From: Streptosporangium sp. NBC_01495
GTDB lineage: Bacteria > Actinomycetota > Actinomycetes > Streptosporangiales > Streptosporangiaceae
DNA: 64,000 nucleotides
Assembly (NCBI RefSeq): GCF_036250735.1
Contig: NZ_CP109430.1
Coordinates: 10,664,001-10,728,000, forward strand
Direction: 5' to 3'
In this document: positions 41,804-52,287 of the stretch, piece after piece
Numbering within the stretch: position 1 is the stretch's first letter
How the letters are laid out: every line of letters starts with the position of its first letter
Notes under the pieces: generated by a model
Seen by the model: the letters and a program-made list of their open reading frames with translations, nothing else
The model's database searches: none
Told to the model about the DNA's origin: nothing
Program-made: the position numbers and the translations under genes

Positions 41804-43240
41804 CTAGCCCACCGGTACGACCGGACGCTCCTCGGCGGCCACCGGCGGGTTCGCGGCCCGGGAGGCCCGCAGTGACAGCAGGCTGACCGGCACGCCCACC
41901 AGCACGATGACCGCGGCGACGACCAGCGTGTACCGGTACGCGTCCAGGAAGGCGGTCAGCTGCCCGGCGCCCTCCGCCAGGAGCGAGGACTGCCGCGCGT
42001 TGAGGATCGCCCCCAGGACCGTGATCCCGAGCAGGCCGAAGACCTCGCGCGAGACGTTCAGCACTCCCGAGGCGACCCCCGTCCTGCCCGCGGGGAGCGC
42101 GCCGAGGATCGCCGTGGTGAGCGGCACCAGCATGCCGCCGCCCAGCCCGTAGACCAGGAACCACGGCAGCAGGTCGCCGAACGAGCCGCCCTCCCCGACG
42201 AACGAGATCCCGAACACCGACACGGCCATCAGCAGGAGCCCGGCCGCCACGGTCCTCGCGGTTCCCAGCGCCCTGTCCAGCCTGGGGGCGAGGGCGGCGG
42301 TGGCGGCCATCACCAGCGCCATCGGCACGAACGCCGCACCGGCCTCGATCGGCGAGAAGCCCAGCGCGTTCTGCAGGTACAGCGCGGTGAAGAAGTAGAT
42401 CCCGAACACCCCGAAGGACCACAGGCCCATCGACAGCGTGCCCCCGCTGAACACCCGCGACCGGAACAGCGACAGGTCGATCATCGGCTCCCGGCTCCGG
42501 CGCTCGATCGTCACGAAGGCCAGCGCCGACACGGCCGCGATCCCGAAGGCGCCCAGGATCTCCGGTGAGGTCCATCCGGCCCCCGCGCCCTCGATGAGCG
42601 CGTACGTCAGCGCGACCAGCGCCAGGCTCGACGTCACCAGGCCCGGGACGTCGAGACCGCGCCGTACCGTCTCCTGGGGGACCACCCTGATCGCCCAGAG
42701 ACCGAGGCCGAGCGTCACGATCCCGATCGGCACGTTGATCAGGTAGATCCAACCCCAGTGCCAGCGCTCGCTGATCAACCCGCCGGTCAGCGGCCCGAGG
42801 GCGAGGGCGAGTGCGCCGACCGCGCTCCACAGGCCGACCGCCGTCGCGCGTTCCCTGGCGTCGGGAAAGATCGAGGTGAGCAGCGCCAGCGCCGTGGGGG
42901 TGAGGAACGCCGCCCCCACGCCCTGCACCGCCCTGGTGGCGATCAGCACACCGCCGTCGGTGGCCATCCCGGCCGCGAACGACGCCGCGGTGAACACGAC
43001 GAGGCCGATCAGGAAGACGCGCCGCCGCCCGAAGACGTCGGCCAGCCGCCCGCCGACGAGCATCAGCCCGGCGAACACCAGGATGTAGCCGCTCACGATC
43101 CATTCCAGCCCGGAGATGCTCAGCCCGAGATCGCGCTGGATCGTGGGCAGCGCCACGTTCACCACGTTGTTGTCGAGATATGTCATGAAAGTGGCCAGTG
43201 AGATCGCTCCCAGTGCCCACCACCTGCGGGTGTCCGTCAT
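41804..43240 (-). CDS. DHA2-family MFS multidrug exporter (14 helices)
   Basis: 478 aa. LGAISLATFMTYLDNNVVNVALP opens helix 1 with motif D1 (LDxTVVNVALP-like). Motif A is GGRLADVFGRRRVFLIG and motif C falls near LGPLTGGLISERWHW. The protein shows 14 predicted helices, the DHA2 hallmark. It should exchange protons for a hydrophobic drug or metabolite. Shine-Dalgarno GAGGA precedes ATG 43240. It is divergent from a TetR regulator with GTAC-palindromes in between, so it is probably that repressor's target. Confidence 0.9.
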   Translation of the reverse strand: MTDTRRWWALGAISLATFMTYLDNNVVNVALPTIQRDLGLSISGLEWIVSGYILVFAGLMLVGGRLADVFGRRRVFLIGLVVFTAASFAAGMATDGGVLIATRAVQGVGAAFLTPTALALLTSIFPDARERATAVGLWSAVGALALALGPLTGGLISERWHWGWIYLINVPIGIVTLGLGLWAIRVVPQETVRRGLDVPGLVTSSLALVALTYALIEGAGAGWTSPEILGAFGIAAVSALAFVTIERRSREPMIDLSLFRSRVFSGGTLSMGLWSFGVFGIYFFTALYLQNALGFSPIEAGAAFVPMALVMAATAALAPRLDRALGTARTVAAGLLLMAVSVFGISFVGEGGSFGDLLPWFLVYGLGGGMLVPLTTAILGALPAGRTGVASGVLNVSREVFGLLGITVLGAILNARQSSLLAEGAGQLTAFLDAYRYTLVVAAVIVLVGVPVSLLSLRASRAANPPVAAEERPVVPVG

Positions 43241-43269
43241 CCTTCGTCCTCTACGTTGTACTTATACGT

Positions 43270-43304
43270 CGTACATGTACGGTGCACAGTGGAACCCGTA
43301 CGGC
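43270..43304. promoter_or_regulatory. GTAC-type operator sites between MFS and TetR genes
   Basis: A perfect 12-bp palindrome CGTACATGTACG (43270-43281) and a second CCGTACGG-like site (43296-43304) lie between the two divergent starts and next to the TetR -10 box. They probably bind the TetR protein to control both genes. Confidence 0.6.
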
Positions 43305-43305
43305 G

Positions 43306-43311
43306 TATAGT
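43306..43311 (+). promoter_or_regulatory. -10 box TATAGT for leaderless tetR
   Basis: TATAGT ends 8 nt before GTG 43320 and overlaps the operator region. Confidence 0.5.
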
Positions 43312-43319
43312 TGTCAAGC

Positions 43320-43988
43320 GTGATGGGAAAACTGACCCGCGAGGCGGTCGTCGAGCAGGCGCTGGAGATCGGCGACGCCGAGGGGCTGCAGGCGGTGACC
43401 ATCCGGCGGCTCGCCCAGGAGCTGGGTGTCACCCCGATGGCGCTCTACTGGCACTTCAAGAACAAGGAGCAGCTGACCGGCGGCATGGCCGGCCACCTGA
43501 TCGAGGGCTTCGTGGTCGAGGGGGGTTACACGGGCCCGTGGCAGGAGGGGCTCCGCGAGCTCGTCGCGGGCCTGGTCAGGGTGCTCAGGCGCCACCCGTG
43601 CGCGGCCGACGTGCTGGACGAGGTGGACCACATGGAGGTGCCCTCCTTCCTGCGGGTGTGGGACACGGCCCTCGGTCTCGCCAAGCGCGGCGGGTTCGCC
43701 CCGGAGGAGAGCTGCATGATCTCCCAGTACCTGCTGCAGGGCGCGATCGCGCTGGCGGGGGGGCCGACGAGGCACCGCGCCCCCGGGCTCTCCGAGCGGG
43801 ACGCGGCCGAGCGGAGGCGTCTCAAGCGGGTCAGGCTCCAGTCGATGCCGCCGGACGTCTACCCGCACATCGTGGAGATGGCCGTCCCCCTCTCCGAGGA
43901 CAGCGCCCCCGATCTCTACGACACCTTCGGCGTCGACCTCCTCATCGCCGGCATCGAGGCGCTGTCCGCCCGCTCAGGGGGTCGCTGA
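43320..43988 (+). CDS. TetR-family repressor of flanking exporters
   Basis: 222 aa; GTG 43320 or ATG 43323. The HTH is clear (LTREAVVEQALEIGDAEGLQAV, then TIRRLAQELGVTPMALYWHFKNKEQL). The C-terminal domain resembles TetR_C with many helices and ends DTFGVDLLIAGIEAL. It lies between two DHA2 exporters: divergent to one at 43240, and its tail overlaps the convergent end of the other (43974-43988). Likely an autoregulated drug-responsive repressor. The -10 box at 43306 suggests a leaderless message. Confidence 0.9.
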   Translation: MMGKLTREAVVEQALEIGDAEGLQAVTIRRLAQELGVTPMALYWHFKNKEQLTGGMAGHLIEGFVVEGGYTGPWQEGLRELVAGLVRVLRRHPCAADVLDEVDHMEVPSFLRVWDTALGLAKRGGFAPEESCMISQYLLQGAIALAGGPTRHRAPGLSERDAAERRRLKRVRLQSMPPDVYPHIVEMAVPLSEDSAPDLYDTFGVDLLIAGIEALSARSGGR

Positions 43989-45458
43989 CCCCGCTGCGGG
44001 GTCGCGGGCCGGGCGGGCGAGAGCGGCCGTCAGGGCGCCCGTGAGCGCGACGGCGAACAGGACGGCGTAGGTCCTCTGGAAGCCGGTCATCAGGTGCTCG
44101 ACGGCGACGGGGGAGACGCGCGACAGCGTGCCCGCGTACACCTGCCCGCGCAGCTCGGCGCTGACCGAGCCGGTCAGGATGCTGAGCGTGAGGGCGACGC
44201 TCAGCACGATCCCGACGTTCATGATCATGAGCCGGAAGCCGTTCACGACGCCCAGGCTCCCGGGGGGCAGGGCGGACATGACCTGGGTCGTGTTGCCGGT
44301 CAGGAAGGTGCCGCTGCCGCAGCCGCACAGGAACAGGCCCACCCCGATGATCCAGTACGGCGTGGCGGGGTCGGTGTTCAGGAGCAGGACGCCCAGCCCG
44401 GTCGCGCTCATCAGGGCGCCGCCCACCGACAGCGCGTACGGCCTGATGCGGCGGCCGAGGGCGCCGGTGATCGGGGAGGCGAGGGCCATGCCGATCGGGA
44501 CGGGGAGCACGCCCAGGGCCGCGGTGACGGCGTCGACGCCCCTGGCGGCCTGGAAGTAGAGGGCGACCAGCAGGATCAGCGCGGAGCGCGCCAGCGCGTT
44601 GCAGAAGGAGGCGAGGTTGGCGAAGGCCAGCGTGCGCTCGCCGAACAGCCGCACGTCGAGCACCGGATGCGACGCCCGGCGCTCCACCACGACCAGTACC
44701 GGCACCAGCGCCGCCGCGATCGCCGCGCCGACGATCACCACGGGGCTCGACAGGCCGCGCGATCCCGCCTCGGACAGCGCGATCAGGGCCGCGGACAGGG
44801 CGGCGAACACGATCAGGTTGCCGAGCGCGTCCACCGGCCGGCGCGCCCCCCGCGAGACGCGGCGCAGCGTGAACGCCCCCCAGGCGAGGGCGACCATTCC
44901 CGCGGGCACGTTCATCCAGAAGATCCACTGCCAGCCGGCGGTCTCGGCGATGAGGCCGCCCAAGGTGGGACCGGCGAGCTGGGCGACCGAGAGGGTGCCG
45001 ATGTAGACGCCCATGCCCTGGCTGAGCCGGTCGGGAGGGAAGGCGTCGGTGATGATCACGGTTCCGTTGGCGAGGATCATCGCGGCACCGACCGCCTGCA
45101 CCGCGCGCATCGCGATCAGGAACCAGATGCCCGGCGAGAGCCCGGCCAGCAGCGATCCCGCGGTGAACAGGACGAACCCCGCCAGGTAGATCTCCCGGCG
45201 TCCGAGCAGGTCGGCCACCCGGCCGAAGAACACCAGCGTCGCGGTGTTGACGAGCAGGAAGGCGAGCAGGACCCAGCCCGCGGAGAAGGCGTCGGCGTGG
45301 AAGTGCCTGACCACGGTGGGAAGCGCCACGTTCAGGGTGCTGCCGGATATGCCGATCAGGATCAGGCCGAGGCTGGTGACCGAGCAGACCCGCCACGCGT
45401 AGCGGAGTTTGGATAGGTATTCGGGGGATCCAGGCAGGTCTTGGGGGATTGCGACCAT
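43974..45458 (-). CDS. DHA2-family MFS exporter (14 helices)
   Basis: 494 aa from ATG 45458. RVCSVTSLGLILIGISGSTLNVALPTVVRHF begins helix 1; motif A is FGRVADLLGRREIYLAG; LSVAQLAGPTLGGLIAE covers motif C. It has 14 helices and a Pro/Arg-rich tail (ALARPARDPAAGSATP). The predicted role is proton-coupled export of an unknown compound. Sequence is clearly different from the 41804-43240 exporter, so the substrates may differ. The last 15 bp overlap the convergent tetR tail. Confidence 0.88.
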   Translation of the reverse strand: MVAIPQDLPGSPEYLSKLRYAWRVCSVTSLGLILIGISGSTLNVALPTVVRHFHADAFSAGWVLLAFLLVNTATLVFFGRVADLLGRREIYLAGFVLFTAGSLLAGLSPGIWFLIAMRAVQAVGAAMILANGTVIITDAFPPDRLSQGMGVYIGTLSVAQLAGPTLGGLIAETAGWQWIFWMNVPAGMVALAWGAFTLRRVSRGARRPVDALGNLIVFAALSAALIALSEAGSRGLSSPVVIVGAAIAAALVPVLVVVERRASHPVLDVRLFGERTLAFANLASFCNALARSALILLVALYFQAARGVDAVTAALGVLPVPIGMALASPITGALGRRIRPYALSVGGALMSATGLGVLLLNTDPATPYWIIGVGLFLCGCGSGTFLTGNTTQVMSALPPGSLGVVNGFRLMIMNVGIVLSVALTLSILTGSVSAELRGQVYAGTLSRVSPVAVEHLMTGFQRTYAVLFAVALTGALTAALARPARDPAAGSATP

Positions 45459-45470
45459 GACTCCCAGTCT

Positions 45471-45487
45471 GACGTGCGTTGTACGTC
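45471..45487. promoter_or_regulatory. Inverted repeat GACGT-N7-ACGTC upstream of the second MFS exporter
   Basis: Perfect 5-bp arms 12 bp upstream of ATG 45458. It contains GTAC, like the sites at 43270. Beyond it, 45500-45645 is degenerate low-complexity DNA rich in CGCGTCCG/CCGTGTCCCGCG units, non-coding. Confidence 0.4.
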
Positions 45488-45710
45488 GACCGTGATCCAA
45501 CTTCACCCGAAACGCGCCGCGTCCGCTTCCGTATCCCGCGTCCGTGTTCACCCGCGCGTGCCGCGTCCGCGTTCATCACCGCGTCCGCCCGTGTGTCCCG
45601 CGCCCGCCCGGCATCCGGTATCCGTGTCCCGCGTTCGCCCCCCGCGTGCCGAGGGCGCGCCTTCCCTTTCGTGAGTAGGCGCACCCCTCCGCCGGTCGTG
45701 CGGCGTGCCC

Positions 45711-46379
45711 TCAGCGGGCCCGTTTGCGCAGGCCCTCCATGTCGTGGACGATCACGCGGCGCCGGCCCGTCTCGATCAGCCCGCGATCGCGCAGGGAGCG
45801 CAGCGCCTTGCTGACCGCCTCGCGGGAGGCCCCGGTCCAGCCCGCCAGCTCGTCCTGGGAGAGGGGCAGCGCCACCCGTACCCCGCCGTTGTCCGGTTCG
45901 CCGTACCGCTCGGCCAGCTCGACCAGCCGGGTGGCCACGCGGCCGGTGGTGTCGAACGCGCCGTACTCGATGCGCTTGCGGTCGGAGTCGCGCATCTTGC
46001 CGGTCACCATCTGCATCAGCAGTACGGCGACTCTCCCATGAGCCTGCAGGTACGAGGAGAAGTCGCGGACCGTGATCCCTTCCACCGGTTCGAGGGCGGT
46101 GACCGTGGCGGACCTGGGCAGCCCGTCGATCGCCGCGAACTCGCCGAGCAGCGCCCCGGGTCCCCGTACCGCGAGGACCACCTCACTGCCGACCGCGGTG
46201 TGCGAGGACACCTTGACGCGGCCGGAGGTCAGGATGAGCACCCAGTCGCTCACGTCGCCTTCGGTGAACATCGTGGCGCCCCTGTCCCAGCGCCGGGGTC
46301 GCCCGACGGCGTACAGGGCCTTTACCTCGTCATTTGTGAGCAATGTGATGAATTCGCCCGGTTCGGGGGAAGAAGTCAT
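45711..46379 (-). CDS. Crp/Fnr-family cAMP-type regulator
   Basis: 222 aa, ATG 46379 with AGGAGG 5 nt upstream. The N-terminal cyclic-nucleotide-binding beta-roll (GATMFTEGDVSDWVLILTSGRVKVSS) has the phosphate-binding cassette GALLGEFAAIDGLPRSATVTAL, with the Gly-Glu and Arg-Ser residues that contact cAMP in Crp. The C-terminal winged HTH is LSQDELAGWTGASREAVSKALRSLRDRGLIETGRR. It therefore likely binds cAMP. It lies 57 bp downstream of a cyclase on the same strand, so sensor and effector are probably made together. Confidence 0.9.
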   Translation of the reverse strand: MTSSPEPGEFITLLTNDEVKALYAVGRPRRWDRGATMFTEGDVSDWVLILTSGRVKVSSHTAVGSEVVLAVRGPGALLGEFAAIDGLPRSATVTALEPVEGITVRDFSSYLQAHGRVAVLLMQMVTGKMRDSDRKRIEYGAFDTTGRVATRLVELAERYGEPDNGGVRVALPLSQDELAGWTGASREAVSKALRSLRDRGLIETGRRRVIVHDMEGLRKRAR

Positions 46380-46436
46380 AACCACCTCCTGGCGATCTCG
46401 ATTGTGTTCGTTCGGTCCTCGCGGCGAAAGGTACTT

Positions 46437-48488
46437 TTACGAGAGTCCAGACAGCACGTAGGCATGGACGGGTTGTTCCCTCCCCTTGAGGTTGAGCGGG
46501 CCCAGGGGCCGGGTCTTGGCCTGGGGGCCGATCAGGTCGAGGGTGCTCTGGCCGATCACGACGCTGCCGGGCTCGGCGATCCCCTCAAGCCGGGCGGCCA
46601 CGTTGACGCAGTCGCCCATCGCGTTGAACCCGCGCAACTCGGGGCTGCCGATGTTCCCGACAAGCGCCTCACCGGTGTTGACGCCGATTCTGAAGCGAGG
46701 ATATCCGGGCGTTCCCGCCGCGATCTCCTCGGCGGCCTCCTGCATCGCCAGGGCCGCCCGCACCGCGGCCAGGGCGTGGTCCTCCTGCCGGGCGGGGGCG
46801 TTGAACAGCGCGAGCAGCGCGTCACCCACGAACTGCACGATCGTGCCGCCGTTGCCGAGCACGATGGGCACGGCCGCGGTGTGGTAGCGGTTCAGCATCT
46901 CGACGATCTCGCCGGGCGCCACCCGCTCGGAGAAGCTCGTGAAGCCCTTCAGGTCGGCGAAGAGCGCGGTCAGCTCCACCAGCTCGCCGCCGAGCGCCGC
47001 GGTCTGCGGGTCGGCGAGCAGCGACTGGGCCACGTCCGGCGACATGTACTGCCGGAAGAGGGTCTCCAGCTCGCTGTAGAGCCGGGCGTTCTCCAGGGAG
47101 ATGGACATCTGGCCGGCCAGCGTGGCGGCGAGCGCCTCGTCCTGCGGTGTCCTGCCGATCGGCACCTCCAGCGCCCCGGCGAGCCTGCCCTTCACCGTCA
47201 GCGGGTGGAGGACCTTCCCCTCCAGCCGGATCGGCCGGTCCTCGGGGAAGTCCCGCTGGCCGTACTCCTTGGAGTTCACGGTGACCCGGCCGTTGTCGAC
47301 CAGCTTGATCCGGACGTCCCCGTACGCCTGCCGCACGCGGTCGAGGCCCTGGGCCAGCATCTCCTTCTCCGGCAGGCCCACGCGGGCCTGCCTGCCGATG
47401 TCGGCCAGCGCCGCGAGCCGGTCGCTCAGCTCCCGCTCGTTGGCCAGTGCCTCGCCCGCCCGGTCGAGCACCGCCACCTGCGACTCGGTGAGCCCGAACT
47501 TGCCCGCCAGCCTGTCCGCGATCGGGACCTTGCTCTCCTCCCTGCGCCGCAGGTGGCCGACGAGCTCCTCCAGGGCGGCCTCGTAGTCGGCCCTGATCCT
47601 GCGGACCGTCGCCGACAGCGCCACCGAGTCGAACAGCCCCGCGCTCGTGCCCTCCCGCCGGAACTGCATGTAGGCGCTGTAGGCGACGAAGACGAACGCC
47701 GTGGTCAGCAGCACGTGCCACAGCCACCACGACAGGTGCCAGTTGCGGTGGGACAACCCCGCGACCAGCGCCTCGGCAAGCAGCGCGTACGCGGTGACCA
47801 GGCTGATCAGCACGACCGCCGGGCGCCTGCGGTGCAGTTGGAACATCATCGCCGACGCCGCAGTGAACAGGGCCACCCCGATCCACTCCAGGCCGCCCAG
47901 GCCCGTCCCCTCGGGGGGCGAGCCGCTGAGCGGGGTCAGGCCCGGCACCAGGCAGGCCACCCCCCACAGGGTGATCAGGGCCGCGAGACCGCCGCGCAGC
48001 CACATCTGGTTCCTCAACACGGCCTCGGCTGCCCGCTCACCCAGGGGCAGAGCCGATGTGAACGCGAACACCGAGGCCACGAGAAGACCGACGGGGTGGG
48101 AGAGGTCGAAGCCGTAACTCGGCTGGTCGCCCAGGATGATCCCCGGCGTGGTCAGCCCGTGCACCAGGAACGATCCCGCCCCGCTCAGGAAGACCAGCGA
48201 GACCAGCAGCAGCCGGGCGTCCGCCCGCCGGGCCGAGGCCTCGCCGACCATGAGGCCCAGGACCAGGTTGATCCCGGCCACGGTGATGATCAGCCAGAAA
48301 TGGCTGGGATTGTCATGTAAGACGATGTTCAGATCGGGTTCGGCCAGCAGCAGCCATAGCCCAAGCATCGGCAGCGCCAGATGCAACGCCCACACCACGG
48401 TGCGGATCGGCTGGGTCGCCGGTGGCAGGTACGGTTCCCGTCGGGCACGGTCTTCCGCGACCGCGTCTGTCGGGTTGATGGTCGGCAC
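46437..48488 (-). CDS. Membrane class III adenylate/guanylate cyclase with GAF-like domain
   Basis: 683 aa. Residues about 28-285 hold seven or eight helices (e.g. TVVWALHLALPMLGLWLLLA, LWHVLLTTAFVFVAYSAYM). Then a coiled helical linker (VRRIRADYEAALEELVGHLRRR), a GAF-like region (LSDRLAALADIGRQARV to ALAATLAGQMSISLENARL), and the catalytic domain: ELTALFADLKGFTSFSE (metal Asp), FVGDALLALFNAP (second metal Asp), VNTGEALVGNIGS and FNAMGDCVNVAARLEG (Asn/Arg transition-state residues). It should make cAMP in response to a membrane signal. The Crp-type gene follows by 57 bp. Confidence 0.92.
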   Translation of the reverse strand: MPTINPTDAVAEDRARREPYLPPATQPIRTVVWALHLALPMLGLWLLLAEPDLNIVLHDNPSHFWLIITVAGINLVLGLMVGEASARRADARLLLVSLVFLSGAGSFLVHGLTTPGIILGDQPSYGFDLSHPVGLLVASVFAFTSALPLGERAAEAVLRNQMWLRGGLAALITLWGVACLVPGLTPLSGSPPEGTGLGGLEWIGVALFTAASAMMFQLHRRRPAVVLISLVTAYALLAEALVAGLSHRNWHLSWWLWHVLLTTAFVFVAYSAYMQFRREGTSAGLFDSVALSATVRRIRADYEAALEELVGHLRRREESKVPIADRLAGKFGLTESQVAVLDRAGEALANERELSDRLAALADIGRQARVGLPEKEMLAQGLDRVRQAYGDVRIKLVDNGRVTVNSKEYGQRDFPEDRPIRLEGKVLHPLTVKGRLAGALEVPIGRTPQDEALAATLAGQMSISLENARLYSELETLFRQYMSPDVAQSLLADPQTAALGGELVELTALFADLKGFTSFSERVAPGEIVEMLNRYHTAAVPIVLGNGGTIVQFVGDALLALFNAPARQEDHALAAVRAALAMQEAAEEIAAGTPGYPRFRIGVNTGEALVGNIGSPELRGFNAMGDCVNVAARLEGIAEPGSVVIGQSTLDLIGPQAKTRPLGPLNLKGREQPVHAYVLSGLS

Positions 48489-48659
48489 GGTGGCCTCCGC
48501 GTCTGGAGAACCCTGTTGGTTCCCTGTCTTGTTCGTCCACGCCCAACGGGCGGGTTCCCCCGAACGGTCTGATTATCCCGTACGCGACCGGTGTCGGCAG
48601 GCGAGATGAACGCCGGGTTCCGACGCCGAAGCGTGATGTTTCAGGTGCCAACCGCTGGA

Positions 48660-48712
48660 ACGTTTGAAACGTGTACTACGTGTATCCCTCCCATCACACC
48701 AGACTCTGGTGT
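48660..48712 (+). promoter_or_regulatory. Two inverted repeats upstream of the collagen-like gene
   Basis: ACGTTT-G-AAACGT (48660-48672) and ACACCAG-ACT-CTGGTGT (48696-48712) are both perfect. The second ends 17 bp before GTG 48730 and could form a hairpin beside the Shine-Dalgarno AGGAAG; the first resembles a repressor operator. Confidence 0.45.
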
Positions 48713-48729
48713 CGCAGAAAGGAAGCCCA

Positions 48730-49707
48730 GTGGCTATCAAGTTGCCGGGCGGACGCACGCTCGCCGCCGTGACCGTTGGCGTGCTTGTCGGAACGTTGTT
48801 CACCGCGAGCGGCAGCGCCGTCGCCTCGTCGGCGGCCGCGGAGATCCACGCGTGCGTCCACAAGCAGACGCGCTACACCCGGATCGTCAACGCGACGGCC
48901 AGGTGCAGGCCGACCGAGGTCCGGATCAAGTGGGGCCAGACGACCCAGGGGCAGCAGGGGATCGCCAGCGCCGGTCCGCAGGGCCCGCGAGGCCCGCAGG
49001 GCCTCAAGGGCGATGCCGGCCCGCAGGGTCCGCAGGGGCCGCAGGGCCTGCGCGGTCTCAGGGGCGCCACCGGTCCGCAGGGGGTCAAGGGCGACGTCGG
49101 CCCGCAGGGGCCCAAGGGTGCCGATGGGGAGAAGGGCAACACCGGCCCGCAGGGACCGAAGGGCGACGACGGCGCGCAGGGTCCGAAGGGTGCCGATGGG
49201 GAGAAGGGCGCCATCGGCCCGCAGGGTCTCAAGGGCGCCGACGGCAAGCCGGGTGCCGACGGTCTCAAGGGTGCGGACGGCAGGCCCGGCAAGGACGGCA
49301 GGGACGGCGACGACGGCCGGAACGGCAGGGACGGCGATGACGGCGACGACGGTAAGAGCGCCTACGAGGTCTGGCTCGAACTGCCGGGTAACCGGGGCAA
49401 GTCCAAGACGGAGTTCATCGCGTCGTTGAAGGGCCCCAAGGGCGACCCCGGCACGCCGGGCTCGGGCGGCGGCTCCGGGGTCCCCACCGTCACCACCGTG
49501 ACCGGGTCGTTCAATTTCGGCGGCCAGGGCGGAAGCCAGAGCGTGAGCTGCGGTTCGGGCAAGGTCGTCACGGGCGGCGGCTTCAGCGGCAGCGGCGGCA
49601 GCGGTTCCGCTCAGATCTACACGAGCGCGCCCACCGGCTCCGGCTGGACCGTGAGCGGAAAGAACACCAGCGGCACCGTCTACGCGCTCTGCATGGGCGC
49701 CTCCTGA
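48730..49707 (+). CDS. Secreted collagen-like triple-helix protein
   Basis: 325 aa from GTG 48730. Signal peptide in residues 1-38 (LAAVTVGVLVGTLFTASGSAVA). Residues about 40-80 are a small Cys-containing head (IHACVHKQTRYTRIVNATARCR). Then 43 uninterrupted Gly-X-Y triplets, rich in PQG, KGD and KGA, become Asp/Arg-rich (GRDGDDGRNGRDGDD). A non-collagen SAYEVWLELPG block follows, then a short GPKGDPGTPG and a C-terminal beta-rich domain with two Cys (VSCGSGKVVTGGGFSGSGG, YALCMGAS). Bacterial collagen-like proteins form stable trimers without hydroxyproline and act as surface fibres. No sortase signal is visible. Confidence 0.9.
   Translation: MAIKLPGGRTLAAVTVGVLVGTLFTASGSAVASSAAAEIHACVHKQTRYTRIVNATARCRPTEVRIKWGQTTQGQQGIASAGPQGPRGPQGLKGDAGPQGPQGPQGLRGLRGATGPQGVKGDVGPQGPKGADGEKGNTGPQGPKGDDGAQGPKGADGEKGAIGPQGLKGADGKPGADGLKGADGRPGKDGRDGDDGRNGRDGDDGDDGKSAYEVWLELPGNRGKSKTEFIASLKGPKGDPGTPGSGGGSGVPTVTTVTGSFNFGGQGGSQSVSCGSGKVVTGGGFSGSGGSGSAQIYTSAPTGSGWTVSGKNTSGTVYALCMGAS
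48973..49359 (+). repeat. 43 Gly-X-Y coding triplets
   Basis: 9-bp units GGNNNNNNN in frame across 387 bp with higher-order repetition of PQG.PKG blocks (e.g. 49111-49137 and 49183-49209). Confidence 0.92.
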
Positions 49708-49730
49708 TCTCCGGCTGAGCGCGACAGGAC

Positions 49731-49765
49731 GTGAGAGGCCCCGGACGGCTGTTGGGGCCCCTCAC
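49731..49765 (+). terminator. Terminator after the collagen-like gene
   Basis: The 12-bp stem 49731-49742/49754-49765 with one mismatch, 24 bp after the stop. Confidence 0.75.
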
Positions 49766-49898
49766 ATGCCGTGGAACACGAACGGCCGTGCGGTCCACCT
49801 TGTGACGGCACCGGCGACGGTCACGGGAGAGGAATCCACGTGATTCGTCCGGTCGTCCGGTCATTCGACCCGTTCGCGGGAACGCGACGGGCGGGCGG

Positions 49899-49926
49899 CG
49901 CGGTGAGGACCCTCGTCCTCACCGCG
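49899..49926. terminator. 12-bp perfect hairpin
   Basis: Arms 49899-49910 and 49915-49926 with the loop CCTC, in the 324-bp gap (49708-50031) that holds no gene. Confidence 0.55.
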
Positions 49927-49964
49927 TCGTCCTCCCGGCGTCGACCGCGTGATCCATATAGATC

Positions 49965-50006
49965 GGTCAGGCCCCGCACCGTCACGTGACGGTGCGGGGC
50001 CTGACC
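49965..50006. terminator. 42-bp perfect palindrome at the purL 3' end
   Basis: The 21-nt arms 49965-49985 and 49986-50006 match perfectly with no spacer; it lies 25 bp after the purL stop and should end the pur transcript and stop read-through from the collagen side. Confidence 0.8.
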
Positions 50007-50031
50007 CATGAGTGCCTCGTACGGAAGACGA

Positions 50032-52283
<2,252 letters not shown>

Positions 52284-52287
<4 letters not shown>

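Noticed and set aside
45705..48320. 871-codon plus-strand frame opposite the cyclase and Crp genes
   Set aside because: Runs through two well-supported genes and their gap; composition is antisense-like.
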